Assembly: GCA_937928765.1 (NCBI GenBank)
Contig: CALFVX010000006.1
Coordinates: 41,549-105,548 of the forward strand
Direction of reading: 5' to 3'
Length of the DNA: 64,000 nucleotides
Source: an uncultured Endomicrobiia bacterium
GTDB taxonomy: Bacteria > Elusimicrobiota > Endomicrobiia > DTEH01
Shown here: one piece after another, positions 10,801 to 20,242 of the stretch
Layout: each line of letters opens with the position of its first letter
Position numbering within the stretch: the first letter of the stretch is position 1
Notes under the pieces: generated by a model
Told to the model about the DNA's origin: nothing
The model's database searches: none
The model's input: the letters and a program-made list of their open reading frames with translations, nothing else
Program-made: the position numbers and the translations under genes

Positions 10801-12675
10801 AATTATCCTATAGTGACAAAAGTTGTAGAAATTTCTACAGGTATAACAAAACTAGATATAGATTTTGATAAAGATGCTACTTTAGGGTTAAAGTTAACAG
10901 GTTATATTAAAGATGAAGATGGAAATCCGATACCTAATGCTAATGTTGTTATAACACATAGATTAACTAAAAAGAAAACTACTACAGATCAAGATGGTAA
11001 ATTTGAAATTTTTGGTTTACCTCAAGGAATTATGAAAGTTGATGTTTTAAAAGATGGATATGCAATTGCTGGCGAAAAAATTTCTTTAGGTAGAGAAGAT
11101 AAAGAAGTGAATATAAAACTTAAAAAAGCAGGTGGTAAAATTTTAGGTAAAGTTTATATTCGTGAAAGTAATTGGAGTAGGAAAAATATTTATTCAGGTG
11201 CTAAGATTGTTGCTTATAACGAAACAGAAAATGTTTTAAATCCTGCTAAATATCTTCCTTCTGTGGTGGTTAAATCGCAGGATGACGGTAGATATATTAT
11301 ACCAGATGTTATAGTAGGTAATACTTATTATGTTTATGCTTTTGTTCCAGAAAGGCCTGTATATTATAGATTAGTTTATGTTAGTACAGATACGGTTTCA
11401 AATATAGATTTTGATATAAAACCTTCGACACCAACTTTGAAAGTGACAATGAAAAGAACAGGAAATCCTTATGTTTTCAGGTTTATTATAGAATCTCCAA
11501 GACCTTTAGCAAATGTTCCAGAATGTTATTATTCAGAGGGAAGTTATTTTAATCCTGATAAAAAAATTCGTGCTTTACCCTCCAAAGGTGCTAAAAATAC
11601 ATTTAATCTTGATATTGAAATACCAAGAAATAGTAATGAAGAAAATTACACACTTTATATAAAAGCTCAGTATGGTGTTAAAGAATATATTACAGAAACA
11701 ATTACTTTTAGTCAAAAATCAATGATAGACACTAAAAAAGAAATTTCAGAAGAACTTGCAGAAGGCGGTTCTTTATTAATTGATGACGAACGATCTGATA
11801 ATACAGAAGCGCAGATTGATCCAGGAACTTTTACACCTGAAGAATTTGCTTCTATGCCAATAGGCGGATTTTTATCTTCTTTGCCAACTTTAAAAATGAC
11901 AAAAACATCAAAACAGATAATATCTTCTTTTAAAGGGAAATTAGAAGATATTATTGCAAGTGATACTTATGAAATAAATCTTTCTAAAACACAGGTTAAC
12001 AAATCGTTTTCAATTGCTTTAAGTTATATCAGAGAAAAAGTTTCTGAATCAGAACTTCAGAATTTAAGAATTTACTATTATGACGAAAATGATAAACACA
12101 ACCCATGGAAACCTATTGCAGGGACAGTAACAATTGATCCTCTTACAGCAACAGTGTCAGTAGAAACTGAAACTCTTGAACCAAAAAGTAATACAATTAA
12201 AACAAAAAGTGTTGGGAAATCTGTAATTCGTAATGGTGTTTATGCGTTTAATCCACAAACATCAACAAGTCAAACAGGTATTTTTGCTGTATTTAAAGTA
12301 GATCCATCCTCTGCTGGTGTATATAAAGGTAGCGAATTTAAAATCTATAATTTCCCAAATCCATTTGATTTAAAAGAAAAAAACGTTTATCTTTATGATG
12401 CTGTAGTACAAAATCAAACTACAAAAGGAACTATAATAAAATATTTCTTACCAAAAGGTAAAGATGGTGAATTAAAGTTTTACATTTACAATCTTGCAGG
12501 AGAGCTTGTAAAAATAATAGATGTTGGTGAAAAAACAAGTGGACATTTTTATTATACTGAATGGGACGGAACTAATCAAAAAGGTGAGAAATGTGCATCA
12601 GGAGTATATTTCTTAGTTGCAAAACTTAAAGGTGAGAAATTAAACAAACCATATAAAATAGTAATATTGAAATAA
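7864..12675 (+). CDS. Large exported protein with carboxypeptidase-regulatory-like repeats and C-terminal FlgD-like/T9SS-like domain
   Basis: signal peptide; repeats such as GYIKDEDGNPIPNANVVITHRLTKKKTTTDQDGKFEIFGLPQG; C-terminus YNFPNPF...LKFYIYNLAGELVKIIDVGEKTSGHFYYTEWDGTNQKGEKCASGVYFLVAKLKG. Confidence 0.85.
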   Translation: MNKKILCLIILFLSNIMFAKILKIKVIDATNNQPLSDVEVMAVGFIEGNEEPLFHLCDVQKTGASGEVVFNSNKLVDLDPVSGSAVVYKIGFSKNRYLPTIKQQIVGNLLIEVKFSFSNNEIDLTNTPFVMFPAPQNFQSGELELDIFGSNNQPITSSLIGILELKHSITQEIEALNIFVSDGSNPVNIQNVPPAETGVYKLSVYVPSTNEGAEVIVSTAVYNGKKTKNPTPIYLGYITSTRSDTTQPLNTPSNVAFEGIVLDTSSRPISNCYVKVISSNPQQSFITNTDSSGRFFVPSLAVMSSTFSVLISKLGYIAKLDTNNYLGYYYDGINRVVLPKYFLEEANGVVKGKIWIKKPSDPTNMSKGFPDLKVVLIPENYMLWQGPYVSKDASGFYTTVSGGNGLFEIKGVSPGQYNLLILHPLLAKNTSYWKGSGEADPKQIWNYSYEYNLGENQKLEVSGSGYRIGDDLRIVITSDTMKLKVFNVNGSTVDFDYSWNDEKIHIYLNIDVSSNAVIKGNFYFPTTVSIPEEDAIKVIAYPFNPLTRNFLDWSSEGTIFFADPNGLWGDGNHKPIYIEVSTGSYYVEVKSSKWVPVKNYNPVVIVSTPASVVTLPDIYLTKGGRIEGKIKLPDGSYFQSRKFPDGSWLEGEIEIRGVNVDFNKHFRMDEYLPEPTKFEFDILPPGMYNLIVRINKGLPQEKNVKEFYPASVVSNVRVYPEQTTYVEAVVKDGVMCEALSPIPPDKPEVDYSKKAAKDLPPNYGIVGFPTDIPLKGQTLQYVINNQGVLENVQIPVLYFDKTTKTWPPKKILTGKYNFYLVLIRFFGTEIDKNSGPDEYITVLSKAENVEIKTEDLIKESTFQIYMGAGVMGSGVITGRIKGNMMLTLQDSQKIRNNFREFLEYIPTLMIYDMDGNWRGYSAARPKLEDLSKWEVAINNGDVQIINNMINSDDENIASHIYYYIDNLPLGKYVVVCETKNYPIVTKVVEISTGITKLDIDFDKDATLGLKLTGYIKDEDGNPIPNANVVITHRLTKKKTTTDQDGKFEIFGLPQGIMKVDVLKDGYAIAGEKISLGREDKEVNIKLKKAGGKILGKVYIRESNWSRKNIYSGAKIVAYNETENVLNPAKYLPSVVVKSQDDGRYIIPDVIVGNTYYVYAFVPERPVYYRLVYVSTDTVSNIDFDIKPSTPTLKVTMKRTGNPYVFRFIIESPRPLANVPECYYSEGSYFNPDKKIRALPSKGAKNTFNLDIEIPRNSNEENYTLYIKAQYGVKEYITETITFSQKSMIDTKKEISEELAEGGSLLIDDERSDNTEAQIDPGTFTPEEFASMPIGGFLSSLPTLKMTKTSKQIISSFKGKLEDIIASDTYEINLSKTQVNKSFSIALSYIREKVSESELQNLRIYYYDENDKHNPWKPIAGTVTIDPLTATVSVETETLEPKSNTIKTKSVGKSVIRNGVYAFNPQTSTSQTGIFAVFKVDPSSAGVYKGSEFKIYNFPNPFDLKEKNVYLYDAVVQNQTTKGTIIKYFLPKGKDGELKFYIYNLAGELVKIIDVGEKTSGHFYYTEWDGTNQKGEKCASGVYFLVAKLKGEKLNKPYKIVILK

Positions 12676-12695
12676 TCTATAATATAGATTTTTTA
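12674..12695 (+). terminator. Possible rho-independent terminator after 1603-aa gene
   Basis: AATCTA-TAATA-TAGATT hairpin followed by TTTTATTTTA; short AT-rich stem. Confidence 0.4.
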
Positions 12696-12740
12696 TTTTA
12701 GTTTTGAAAAATTAAAATAAAAGGAGGTTAAAAAGTTATT

Positions 12741-13682
12741 ATGAAAAAAAATTATTTTATATTTTTGATTTTTACATTTCAATTTTTAGTTTCTAATTTA
12801 TTTTCTGGTGTAGGAACTACTACTGCACAGTTTTTAAAGATTGTTCCTTCAGCAAGAGCTGCTGCTATGGCAGGAAGTTTTGCTGCAATAAGTGATGATG
12901 TTTATTCGATACATTTTAATCCTTCTGGACTTTCAGAATTGCAAAAAACTCAGGTTGCTTTCACATATTTAAAATATTTTGCAGATGTTAATTACGGATT
13001 TCTTGGTTATGCAACACCTAATACAAAATTTGGCAGTATAGGATTTGGATTAACATATTTAATTGTTGATAATATAGAAGCACGCACTGCAATTGAACAA
13101 TCAAGCGGATTTAACGAACCCGAACGATATTTCAACGCTAAAGATCAATCATTTATTTTTTCTTATGCGAAAAGAAATTCATTTCCAAATTTGTTAGAAG
13201 GAGTTAATTTAGGAGGTAATCTACGCTTGATACAATCAGAAATTGATCAGGTTGTTGGTTATACTTTGAGTTTAGATTTAGCTGCAATGTATTCTCCTTT
13301 AGAAAAAATAAAAACAGCACTGGTTATACAAAACATTTCTTTTGGTATGAAATTTAGAGAAGAAACTGATCTTTTACCTTTAGATATTAAATTTGCTTTT
13401 TTGTATAAACCAATTGAAAAACTTAATCTTGTTTGTGATATCGACGAATATATAATTGATACAAAATTTTATGTTTCTTTTGGAGTAGAATATTGGGTTA
13501 TAAAAAATCTTGCTTTAAGAAGTGGCTATAGGTTTGGTTATGACAGCGAATCTTTAGGCAAAATAGCAGGATTTTCTTGTGGTTTAGGATTTTGTATATG
13601 GAATATAAATTTGGACTATGCATTTGTCCCTTTTGGTATATTAGGTGATACACACAGAGTGAGTATTATAATCAAATTGTAA
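12741..13682 (+). CDS. PorV/UPF0164-family outer-membrane protein
   Basis: VGTTTAQFLKIVPSARAAAMAGSFAAISDDVYSIHFNPSGLSEL matches the PorV N-terminal pattern; beta-rich barrel. Confidence 0.85.
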   Translation: MKKNYFIFLIFTFQFLVSNLFSGVGTTTAQFLKIVPSARAAAMAGSFAAISDDVYSIHFNPSGLSELQKTQVAFTYLKYFADVNYGFLGYATPNTKFGSIGFGLTYLIVDNIEARTAIEQSSGFNEPERYFNAKDQSFIFSYAKRNSFPNLLEGVNLGGNLRLIQSEIDQVVGYTLSLDLAAMYSPLEKIKTALVIQNISFGMKFREETDLLPLDIKFAFLYKPIEKLNLVCDIDEYIIDTKFYVSFGVEYWVIKNLALRSGYRFGYDSESLGKIAGFSCGLGFCIWNINLDYAFVPFGILGDTHRVSIIIKL

Positions 13683-13837
13683 ATTTATACTATTGTAAAA
13701 TTTTGAAAAATCTTAGATACACATTAGTGTGGTATTAAAATTTTATTATTCTTACCCAAAAAATTATTCTTCAATATTGAAAAGAAAGCTAATAATATTG
13801 TAAAAAATTAAAAAAATTTCTTTGGAGGAATAATATT

Positions 13838-14182
13838 ATGTCAAAAATAAAAGAAGAAATAGAAAAAATAAATAAAGAAATTCACAAAGTAATACTTTCT
13901 TCAAAATATGATAAATACAAAATAGTTCCATATATAGCACGATGGGCCGCAGAACTAAAATATAAAGAAGAATATAAAGATTTACTTGATAGTGAGAGAA
14001 TAAATATAGCAATAAATGATGTTTTAACAGGAAAAGTTTCTATTGAAGATATTAAAAAATTACCTCCCCTAGAAACAAGAAAGAAGCTAAGTATCTTGCA
14101 AAATGTCATAGCTGATAGTAGCGAAACAAAAGAAACTGAAAAAGACACTTCTTCAAAATCTTCTAAAAAAAATAAAAAATGA
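13838..14182 (+). CDS. rpoZ: RNA polymerase omega subunit-like protein
   Basis: YKIVPYIARWAAELK-like omega motif, position before coaC/coaB and priA. Confidence 0.6.
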   Translation: MSKIKEEIEKINKEIHKVILSSKYDKYKIVPYIARWAAELKYKEEYKDLLDSERINIAINDVLTGKVSIEDIKKLPPLETRKKLSILQNVIADSSETKETEKDTSSKSSKKNKK

Positions 14183-14724
14183 GTAAAAACATTCTTTTAG
14201 GGTTAACTGCTGGTATTGCAATATACAAAGTATGTGAACTAATAAGGATCTTAAGAAAAAAAGGATATAACATAAAGTGTATAATGACAAAAGATGCTAC
14301 AAAACTTATCTCTGCTTTACTTATTGAAGAATTATCTGGCAGTCAAGTTTATGTTGATATGTTTGAAAAATATGATTATTCTACGATACATACATCGTTG
14401 TCAGAATGGTCTGATTTAGTTTTAGTTGTTCCATGTAGTTGTAATACTATAGCAAAACTTTCTTGTGGTAAGACAGAAGATTTGTTGACATGCACGATTT
14501 ATGCTTGTGATCTTAAGAAGACAAAAGTTGTACTTTGTCCTTCAATGAACACTAATATGTGGTCACATCCTATAACAAAAAAAAATATTAAGTTGTTAGA
14601 GGAGATAGGATACAAAATTATCCAGCCTGAAAGTGGGGAATTGTTATGTGGTAAATCTGGTGTAGGAAGGTTGCCTGAAATAAAAAAAATTGTCTCTTAT
14701 ATTGAAAAGATGTTGAAGAAATAA
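14179..14724 (+). CDS. coaC: Phosphopantothenoylcysteine decarboxylase (CoaC half of CoaBC)
   Basis: LLGLTAGIAIYKVCELIRILRKKG, CPSMNTNMWSHP. Confidence 0.9.
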   Translation: MSKNILLGLTAGIAIYKVCELIRILRKKGYNIKCIMTKDATKLISALLIEELSGSQVYVDMFEKYDYSTIHTSLSEWSDLVLVVPCSCNTIAKLSCGKTEDLLTCTIYACDLKKTKVVLCPSMNTNMWSHPITKKNIKLLEEIGYKIIQPESGELLCGKSGVGRLPEIKKIVSYIEKMLKK

Positions 14725-14727
14725 AAG

Positions 14728-15384
14728 ATGCATAAACACACTAAAACAGTTCTCATTACTGCAGGTCCTACCAGAGAGTTTATAGATCCTGTAAGATACA
14801 TTTCAAACCTGTCTTCGGGTAAGCTCGGGTATATAATTGCAGAAGAGTTTGTTTCTTTAGGATATAGAGTTATTTTAGTAAGTGGACCAGTATGTGTTAA
14901 AACTTACAAAAAAATAAAAATTTTAAAAACGACTACTTCAGATGAAATGTTTTACAAGGTAAAAAAGTATTTTGACAAATCAGATATTTTTGTTTCAGTT
15001 GCAGCAGTGTGCGATTATAAATCTAAATTTGTTTATAAACAAAAGATTAAAAAATCTAAAAATTTTAATTTAAAATTGATACCTACAAAAGATATTCTAA
15101 AATATTTCGGTAATAAAAAAAAAGATGGACAAATAGTTGTAGGGTTTGCTCTTGAAACTGACAAAAAAAATTTTTTTAAATATGCTATTAAAAAACTTAA
15201 AGAGAAAAATCTTGATTTTATAGTTTTAAATTCGTCTGAAACATTTAATAGTGAATATATAAAACCAACTATTATTTTTAAAAATACTAAAAAAATATTT
15301 TTTAAAAAAATTAAGAAAAAAAAGTTTGCAAAAATTTTAGTGTCAATAATAAAAGAATATGAACAAAATAAAAGCATTACTTAG
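14728..15384 (+). CDS. coaB: Phosphopantothenate-cysteine ligase (CoaB half of CoaBC)
   Basis: VLITAGPTREFIDPVRYISNLSSGKLGY; same frame as coaC, separated by one TAA. Confidence 0.9.
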   Translation: MHKHTKTVLITAGPTREFIDPVRYISNLSSGKLGYIIAEEFVSLGYRVILVSGPVCVKTYKKIKILKTTTSDEMFYKVKKYFDKSDIFVSVAAVCDYKSKFVYKQKIKKSKNFNLKLIPTKDILKYFGNKKKDGQIVVGFALETDKKNFFKYAIKKLKEKNLDFIVLNSSETFNSEYIKPTIIFKNTKKIFFKKIKKKKFAKILVSIIKEYEQNKSIT

Positions 15385-16057
15385 ATTACATAAAGAAGTT
15401 TATAATATAGATGGATTATACTTAGAAATTTTCAAAAATGTAAGTGTAAAAGATAATATTAAAGAAAACAATAAGCAATCTTCATTGAATATTCTAAAAG
15501 AAAAAATAAAAAATTGTAAAAATTGTCCTCTATGGGAAACACGAACTAACACTGTTTTTGGTGAAGGTAATATAAATGCTAAAATTATGTTTGTAGGTGA
15601 AGGTCCTGGATATGAAGAAGATAAACAAGGCAAACCTTTTGTAGGACCTGCAGGTGAGCTGTTGACAAAAATAATTAATGCTATGAGTATGAAGAGAGAA
15701 GATATATATATAACAAATATTGTAAAATGTCATCCTTTAAGAATCCCGGATCCTAAATTAAGAAATAACGATCGGCCTCCTAATGATGAAGAAATTTCAA
15801 AATGTATTAGTTATTTAGAGAAACAAATAGAAATAGTTATGCCTGAAATAATTTGTTGTTTAGGAGCAACTGCTACAAAGATTTTAACAAAAAATGACTT
15901 GCGAATATCAGAGTTAAGAGGAAAAATTTTTGATTATTATGCAAACAATAAAATTAAAGTTTTGCCAACATATCATCCAGCTGCACTGTTAAGAAATCCT
16001 TCCTTAAAACCGCTTGTATGGAAAGATATGCAGTTGATAATGAAATTGATAAGCTAA
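15359..16057 (+). CDS. Uracil-DNA glycosylase, type 4-like
   Basis: [51 protein letters not shown]. Confidence 0.93.
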   Translation: MNKIKALLRLHKEVYNIDGLYLEIFKNVSVKDNIKENNKQSSLNILKEKIKNCKNCPLWETRTNTVFGEGNINAKIMFVGEGPGYEEDKQGKPFVGPAGELLTKIINAMSMKREDIYITNIVKCHPLRIPDPKLRNNDRPPNDEEISKCISYLEKQIEIVMPEIICCLGATATKILTKNDLRISELRGKIFDYYANNKIKVLPTYHPAALLRNPSLKPLVWKDMQLIMKLIS

Positions 16058-16089
16058 TATTAATTTAATAATTCAAATTTTTATTCTAT

Positions 16090-17952
16090 ATGTACAAAAA
16101 AAACATTTATTGTGAAATAGCTTTTGCAATTCCGTTAAAACAAAATTTTACTTATAAATTTAATTCTTTTCCTTGTTGGATTAAAAATCTTTCTGACTTA
16201 ATAGGCATGCGTGTTGTAGTTGATTTTGGACAACAAAAAAATAAAGTAGGTGTTATTGTTGATGTTAAGAAAAAAGTTGAGAATTTAACTTCAGAGATTA
16301 AATCAATTAAAACTTTATTAGATAAATCACCACTTTTTAATAAAGAACAGATTAAAACTGCAAAAGAACTTTCAAGATTATATTTTGTATCTATTGGCGA
16401 ATTTTTAAATCAGTTTTTCCCAATAGAAGTTGAATACGAAATTACCCAAGCTTTAGTTTATGAAAATAAAGAAAAGAACTTTGATTTTTCTTTTGAAATA
16501 GATAAAGAATTTGTTAATATAATAAAAAGAAAAAAAATATTTTTTATACCAAAAGATATAAAAGAAAAATTTGATTTTTATAAAAATCTTGTTTTTTATT
16601 CTTTGAAAGAAAATTTGCAAACTATAATTTTATTTCCTTCAAATTATTATCTTAACGATTTTTATAATTATATTATTTCTTTGAACATTAATACAGATAT
16701 CTTGAATAAAAAAATAGCAGTTTATAGTGGAGAAAAAAGTTTGAATGACAGATACAAAATATGGTATCTTGTAAAAAATAATCTGTTAAATGTAGTTTTG
16801 TGTAGCAGGATTGGAGCATTTTTACCTATAGAAAATGTATCATATGTTTTAATAGATGAACCTGATTCTAAAGGATTTATAAATGATTCTGCTGCAATGT
16901 ATAATGTTTATGATATAATTAACTATCGGTTTAAAACAAAGAATATAATATACACTTCTTTTGTTCCTTCTGTTAAACTAATGTATGAAAATAAAAAGTT
17001 TTTAGTTGAAAGAAAAAAAGAGTTGACAACAAAGGTTTATTTTGTAAAGAAAAAAGTTGGCGAAATAATAAAAAAAGAGTTTTATAAATTTAAAAAAGTA
17101 ATAATTTTTTTTCCATATAAAGGATATTCAAGATATTATATTTGTAGTCGGTGTGGGACAGTATTTTATACTCATAAATTGAACAAAAAAAATAAAAAAT
17201 TTTTATGTGATAAATGTAAATCAGATAGATTTATAAATTATGGAGTTGGTATAGAAAAGTTTGTTGAAATTATAAAAAAAATTTTACCGCAAGAAATAAA
17301 CATAGTATATTTTGATTCTAATTTTAAAGAAAATCAAATTACTGAAATAATTAACGACTTTAATAATAATAAAATTGATGTTATAGTTTCAACATATGAA
17401 ATATTTAATTATATTTACAGAATGGATTTTTCTAATGTTGGAAGTATATATTTTGCATATTTAGATGCTTTATTAAACAAAATAAATTATTTAAGTTATG
17501 AAAATGCATATAGGATGATAGAATTATTCAAGATAATATTAGCAAATAGTTTAAACACTAATATATATCTTGAGATTTTTAATAAAATTAGTGATAAAGA
17601 AAGATTACTTTATCCTTACGAAAAATTTTATAAAACAGAGTTAAATCTAAGGAAAGAATTGGTATATCCACCTTTTTGTAAAACATTAAAAATTGATATA
17701 TTTTATACTTTAAGTTTGGAACAAGTAATAAGAAATCTAGTTGAAGATTTAAAATCTATAGAAAAAATTGAATGTTATGAATTAAATTTTGGCAAAGAAG
17801 TTTATAAAGAAAAAAAAATCAGAACTACTTTGTTTATAAAAATCATAGATGATGAAAAAAAATTAAATAACAAAATTATAGAAGTTTTAGACAAAAATAT
17901 TAAAAATAATCTTGAGGTTATGGTGTATATACAATTTGATCCTAAAGATTGA
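16090..17952 (+). CDS. priA: PriA-like primosomal protein N', apparently lacking ATPase motifs
   Basis: N-terminal 3'-binding-domain-like start, CSRCGTVFYTHK zinc motif, GVGIEKFVEIIKKILP, LRKELVYPPFCKTLKI; operon position. Confidence 0.8.
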   Translation: MYKKNIYCEIAFAIPLKQNFTYKFNSFPCWIKNLSDLIGMRVVVDFGQQKNKVGVIVDVKKKVENLTSEIKSIKTLLDKSPLFNKEQIKTAKELSRLYFVSIGEFLNQFFPIEVEYEITQALVYENKEKNFDFSFEIDKEFVNIIKRKKIFFIPKDIKEKFDFYKNLVFYSLKENLQTIILFPSNYYLNDFYNYIISLNINTDILNKKIAVYSGEKSLNDRYKIWYLVKNNLLNVVLCSRIGAFLPIENVSYVLIDEPDSKGFINDSAAMYNVYDIINYRFKTKNIIYTSFVPSVKLMYENKKFLVERKKELTTKVYFVKKKVGEIIKKEFYKFKKVIIFFPYKGYSRYYICSRCGTVFYTHKLNKKNKKFLCDKCKSDRFINYGVGIEKFVEIIKKILPQEINIVYFDSNFKENQITEIINDFNNNKIDVIVSTYEIFNYIYRMDFSNVGSIYFAYLDALLNKINYLSYENAYRMIELFKIILANSLNTNIYLEIFNKISDKERLLYPYEKFYKTELNLRKELVYPPFCKTLKIDIFYTLSLEQVIRNLVEDLKSIEKIECYELNFGKEVYKEKKIRTTLFIKIIDDEKKLNNKIIEVLDKNIKNNLEVMVYIQFDPKD

Positions 17953-18036
17953 TAAATTATAAACACTTGACAGATAGATTGAAATTTAATATTTTTAAAA
18001 ATCTATTAAAATTTTAAAATAGAAGGAGATAATTTT

Positions 18037-18303
18037 ATGATTTCTGTTCCTCAGCAAAAAAGATTTATCCCTAAATTAGGGAAAGATGTAACTAAAAAAA
18101 ACATAAAATGTCATTTTTGTGTCACTAACAGTGAACCAGATTATAAAAATATAGCACAACTTAAAAGTTTTATATCAGAAAAATTTAAAATCTTATCTAT
18201 AAAAACAACAAGACTTTGTGCTAAACACCAGCGCAAAGTTGCTAAAGAAATTAAATATGCTCGTATGTTAGCACTACTACCTTTTGTGCCAAAGTATAAG
18301 TAA
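18037..18303 (+). CDS. rpsR: 30S ribosomal protein S18
   Basis: YKNIAQLKSFISEKFKI...TTRLCAKHQRKVAKEIKYARMLALLPFV. Confidence 0.95.
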   Translation: MISVPQQKRFIPKLGKDVTKKNIKCHFCVTNSEPDYKNIAQLKSFISEKFKILSIKTTRLCAKHQRKVAKEIKYARMLALLPFVPKYK

Positions 18304-18332
18304 ATTTTTTATTATTAAAAGGAGTTTCAAAT

Positions 18333-18797
18333 ATGAAAGTGATACTTATACAGAATGTAGAAAAATTAGGAAATTTTGGTGATATAAAAGAAGTTGCTGA
18401 CGGCTATGCAAGAAATTATTTAATACCTAAAAAATTTGTATTACCATTTAATAAAGAAAATCTAACATATGTTGAAAATTTAAAAAAAGATTTAGAAAAT
18501 AAAAGACAAAAAGAAAAAGATATTATTTCAGATTTAAAACATCAGCTTGAAAAAAATACTATAAATATTTCTGTTAATTTAGGAGCAAAGAACAAATTCT
18601 ATGGTTCAATTACAAAAGAAGATATCACAGATGCAATACAAAAACAAACAGGAATTAAAGTAGACAAACACAATATCTTAATAGATAAACCAATAAAAGA
18701 AATTGGTTTGTTCGATGTAAATATAAAACTTCAATCAAAAAAATTCCCTGATATAACTGATAAAGCAGAAGTTAAAGTTTGGGTTGTAGGTAGATAG
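18333..18797 (+). CDS. rplI: 50S ribosomal protein L9
   Basis: MKVILIQNVEKLGNFGDIKEVADGYARNYLIPK. Confidence 0.97.
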   Translation: MKVILIQNVEKLGNFGDIKEVADGYARNYLIPKKFVLPFNKENLTYVENLKKDLENKRQKEKDIISDLKHQLEKNTINISVNLGAKNKFYGSITKEDITDAIQKQTGIKVDKHNILIDKPIKEIGLFDVNIKLQSKKFPDITDKAEVKVWVVGR

Positions 18798-18836
18798 AAT
18801 TTTTTTTCTACTATTCTATATTATAGACATATCTTT

Positions 18837-20237
18837 ATGAATACAAAGGAAAAAGAAATCTTAGATAAACTTCCAGAGCGACTTCCTCCTTATTCTCAAG
18901 AAGCAGAGATTGCAGTTTTAGGTGCTATGTTGATTGATAAAGATGTTATACCTAAAACTATGGAAATGTTAAATAAAGAAGATTTTTACAGCGAAACTAA
19001 TGGTATAATTTTTGAAACAATTTGTGATATGAACTTAAACAATGTTGTGGTTGATTTTATTACATTAACAGAATATTTAAAAAAGAAAAAACTTTTAGAA
19101 AAGATTGGTGGTGCAGGATATATTACTTCATTAGTTGAGTTAGTTTCAAGTTCTGCAAATATTGAACATTATATAAATCTTGTCAAAGAGAAATCGTTGT
19201 TAAGAAAACTTATAAAAATGTCTGCAAATGTTATTGAAGAAAGTTATTCTAATCATAAAAGTGCTAACGAGATTTTAAATTATGCTTCAGAACAAATTTT
19301 TAGATTAGCAAAAGAACAGGATAGGTCAGGTTGTTTTGTTCAAGTAAAGCAAACATTAGATGAAACAATGACAAGGATTGAAAAAATGTTGAAAAGACCT
19401 TTAGAAGTTGGTATTATTCCTACTGGATTTAAAAAACTTGATGAATTACTTGCTGGTGGGTTGCAGAAGTCTAATTTTATAATAATTGCTGGAAGGCCAG
19501 GAATGGGAAAAACATCTTTTGCAATGAACATTGTGGCTAATGTTGCTATAAGGAAAAAAATTCCTGTAGGAATTTTATCTCTTGAAATGACTTCAACAGA
19601 ATTAGTTTTTAGACTTTTATGTTCAGAGGCAAAGAAAGATTCTAATTTAATCCGAAAAGGAATAATAAAACCTAAAGAATGGGTTGATCTTACCACGCAC
19701 GCAGGAATAATAAGTGAGTCGCCGATATACATAGATGACAGTTCTGACTTAAATGTTATTGAATTAAGGACAAGAACAAGAAGGTTAGCTCATGAGTTAA
19801 GAAGTAAAGGGTTTCAATTGGGATTGTTAGTAGTAGACTATATTCAAAGAATGAGAGGTGTTAGTACAAGAGATACAAGACAACAAGAAATTGCGGATAT
19901 TTCCAATTCTATGAAAAGTTTAGCTAAAGAGTTGGAAATACCTGTTATTGGGATCTCACAGCTTTCTCGAAAGCCAGAGGAAAAAGATCGCGACAAAAGG
20001 CCAAGGTTGTCTGATTTGCGTGAGTCAGGTGCATTAGAACAAGATGCTGATGTAGTAATTTTTATTTATACTCCGGAAAGTAAAAAGTCTGAACAACAAG
20101 AAGAAATAGAAAAAACTGTTGAAGCAAAATTATATGTAGCAAAAAATAGAAATGGTCCTACTGGAGAGTTATCAATGATGTTTATTAAAGAATATACAAC
20201 TTTTGCTGAAATAGAACACGGTTATGAAGAAGTTTAA
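18837..20237 (+). CDS. dnaB: Replicative DNA helicase
   Basis: LPPYSQEAEIAVLGAML, GRPGMGKTSFAMNI, VDYIQRM, SQLSRKPE; no intein. Confidence 0.97.
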   Translation: MNTKEKEILDKLPERLPPYSQEAEIAVLGAMLIDKDVIPKTMEMLNKEDFYSETNGIIFETICDMNLNNVVVDFITLTEYLKKKKLLEKIGGAGYITSLVELVSSSANIEHYINLVKEKSLLRKLIKMSANVIEESYSNHKSANEILNYASEQIFRLAKEQDRSGCFVQVKQTLDETMTRIEKMLKRPLEVGIIPTGFKKLDELLAGGLQKSNFIIIAGRPGMGKTSFAMNIVANVAIRKKIPVGILSLEMTSTELVFRLLCSEAKKDSNLIRKGIIKPKEWVDLTTHAGIISESPIYIDDSSDLNVIELRTRTRRLAHELRSKGFQLGLLVVDYIQRMRGVSTRDTRQQEIADISNSMKSLAKELEIPVIGISQLSRKPEEKDRDKRPRLSDLRESGALEQDADVVIFIYTPESKKSEQQEEIEKTVEAKLYVAKNRNGPTGELSMMFIKEYTTFAEIEHGYEEV

Positions 20238-20242
20238 TTTCT

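Noticed and set aside
13722-13740. Imperfect inverted repeat ATACACATTAGTGTGGTAT before rpoZ
   Set aside because: Stem needs a bulge and no clear U-tract follows; not enough to call a terminator or operator
18837-20237. Intein in dnaB
   Set aside because: The ORF is normal length and motifs run without interruption
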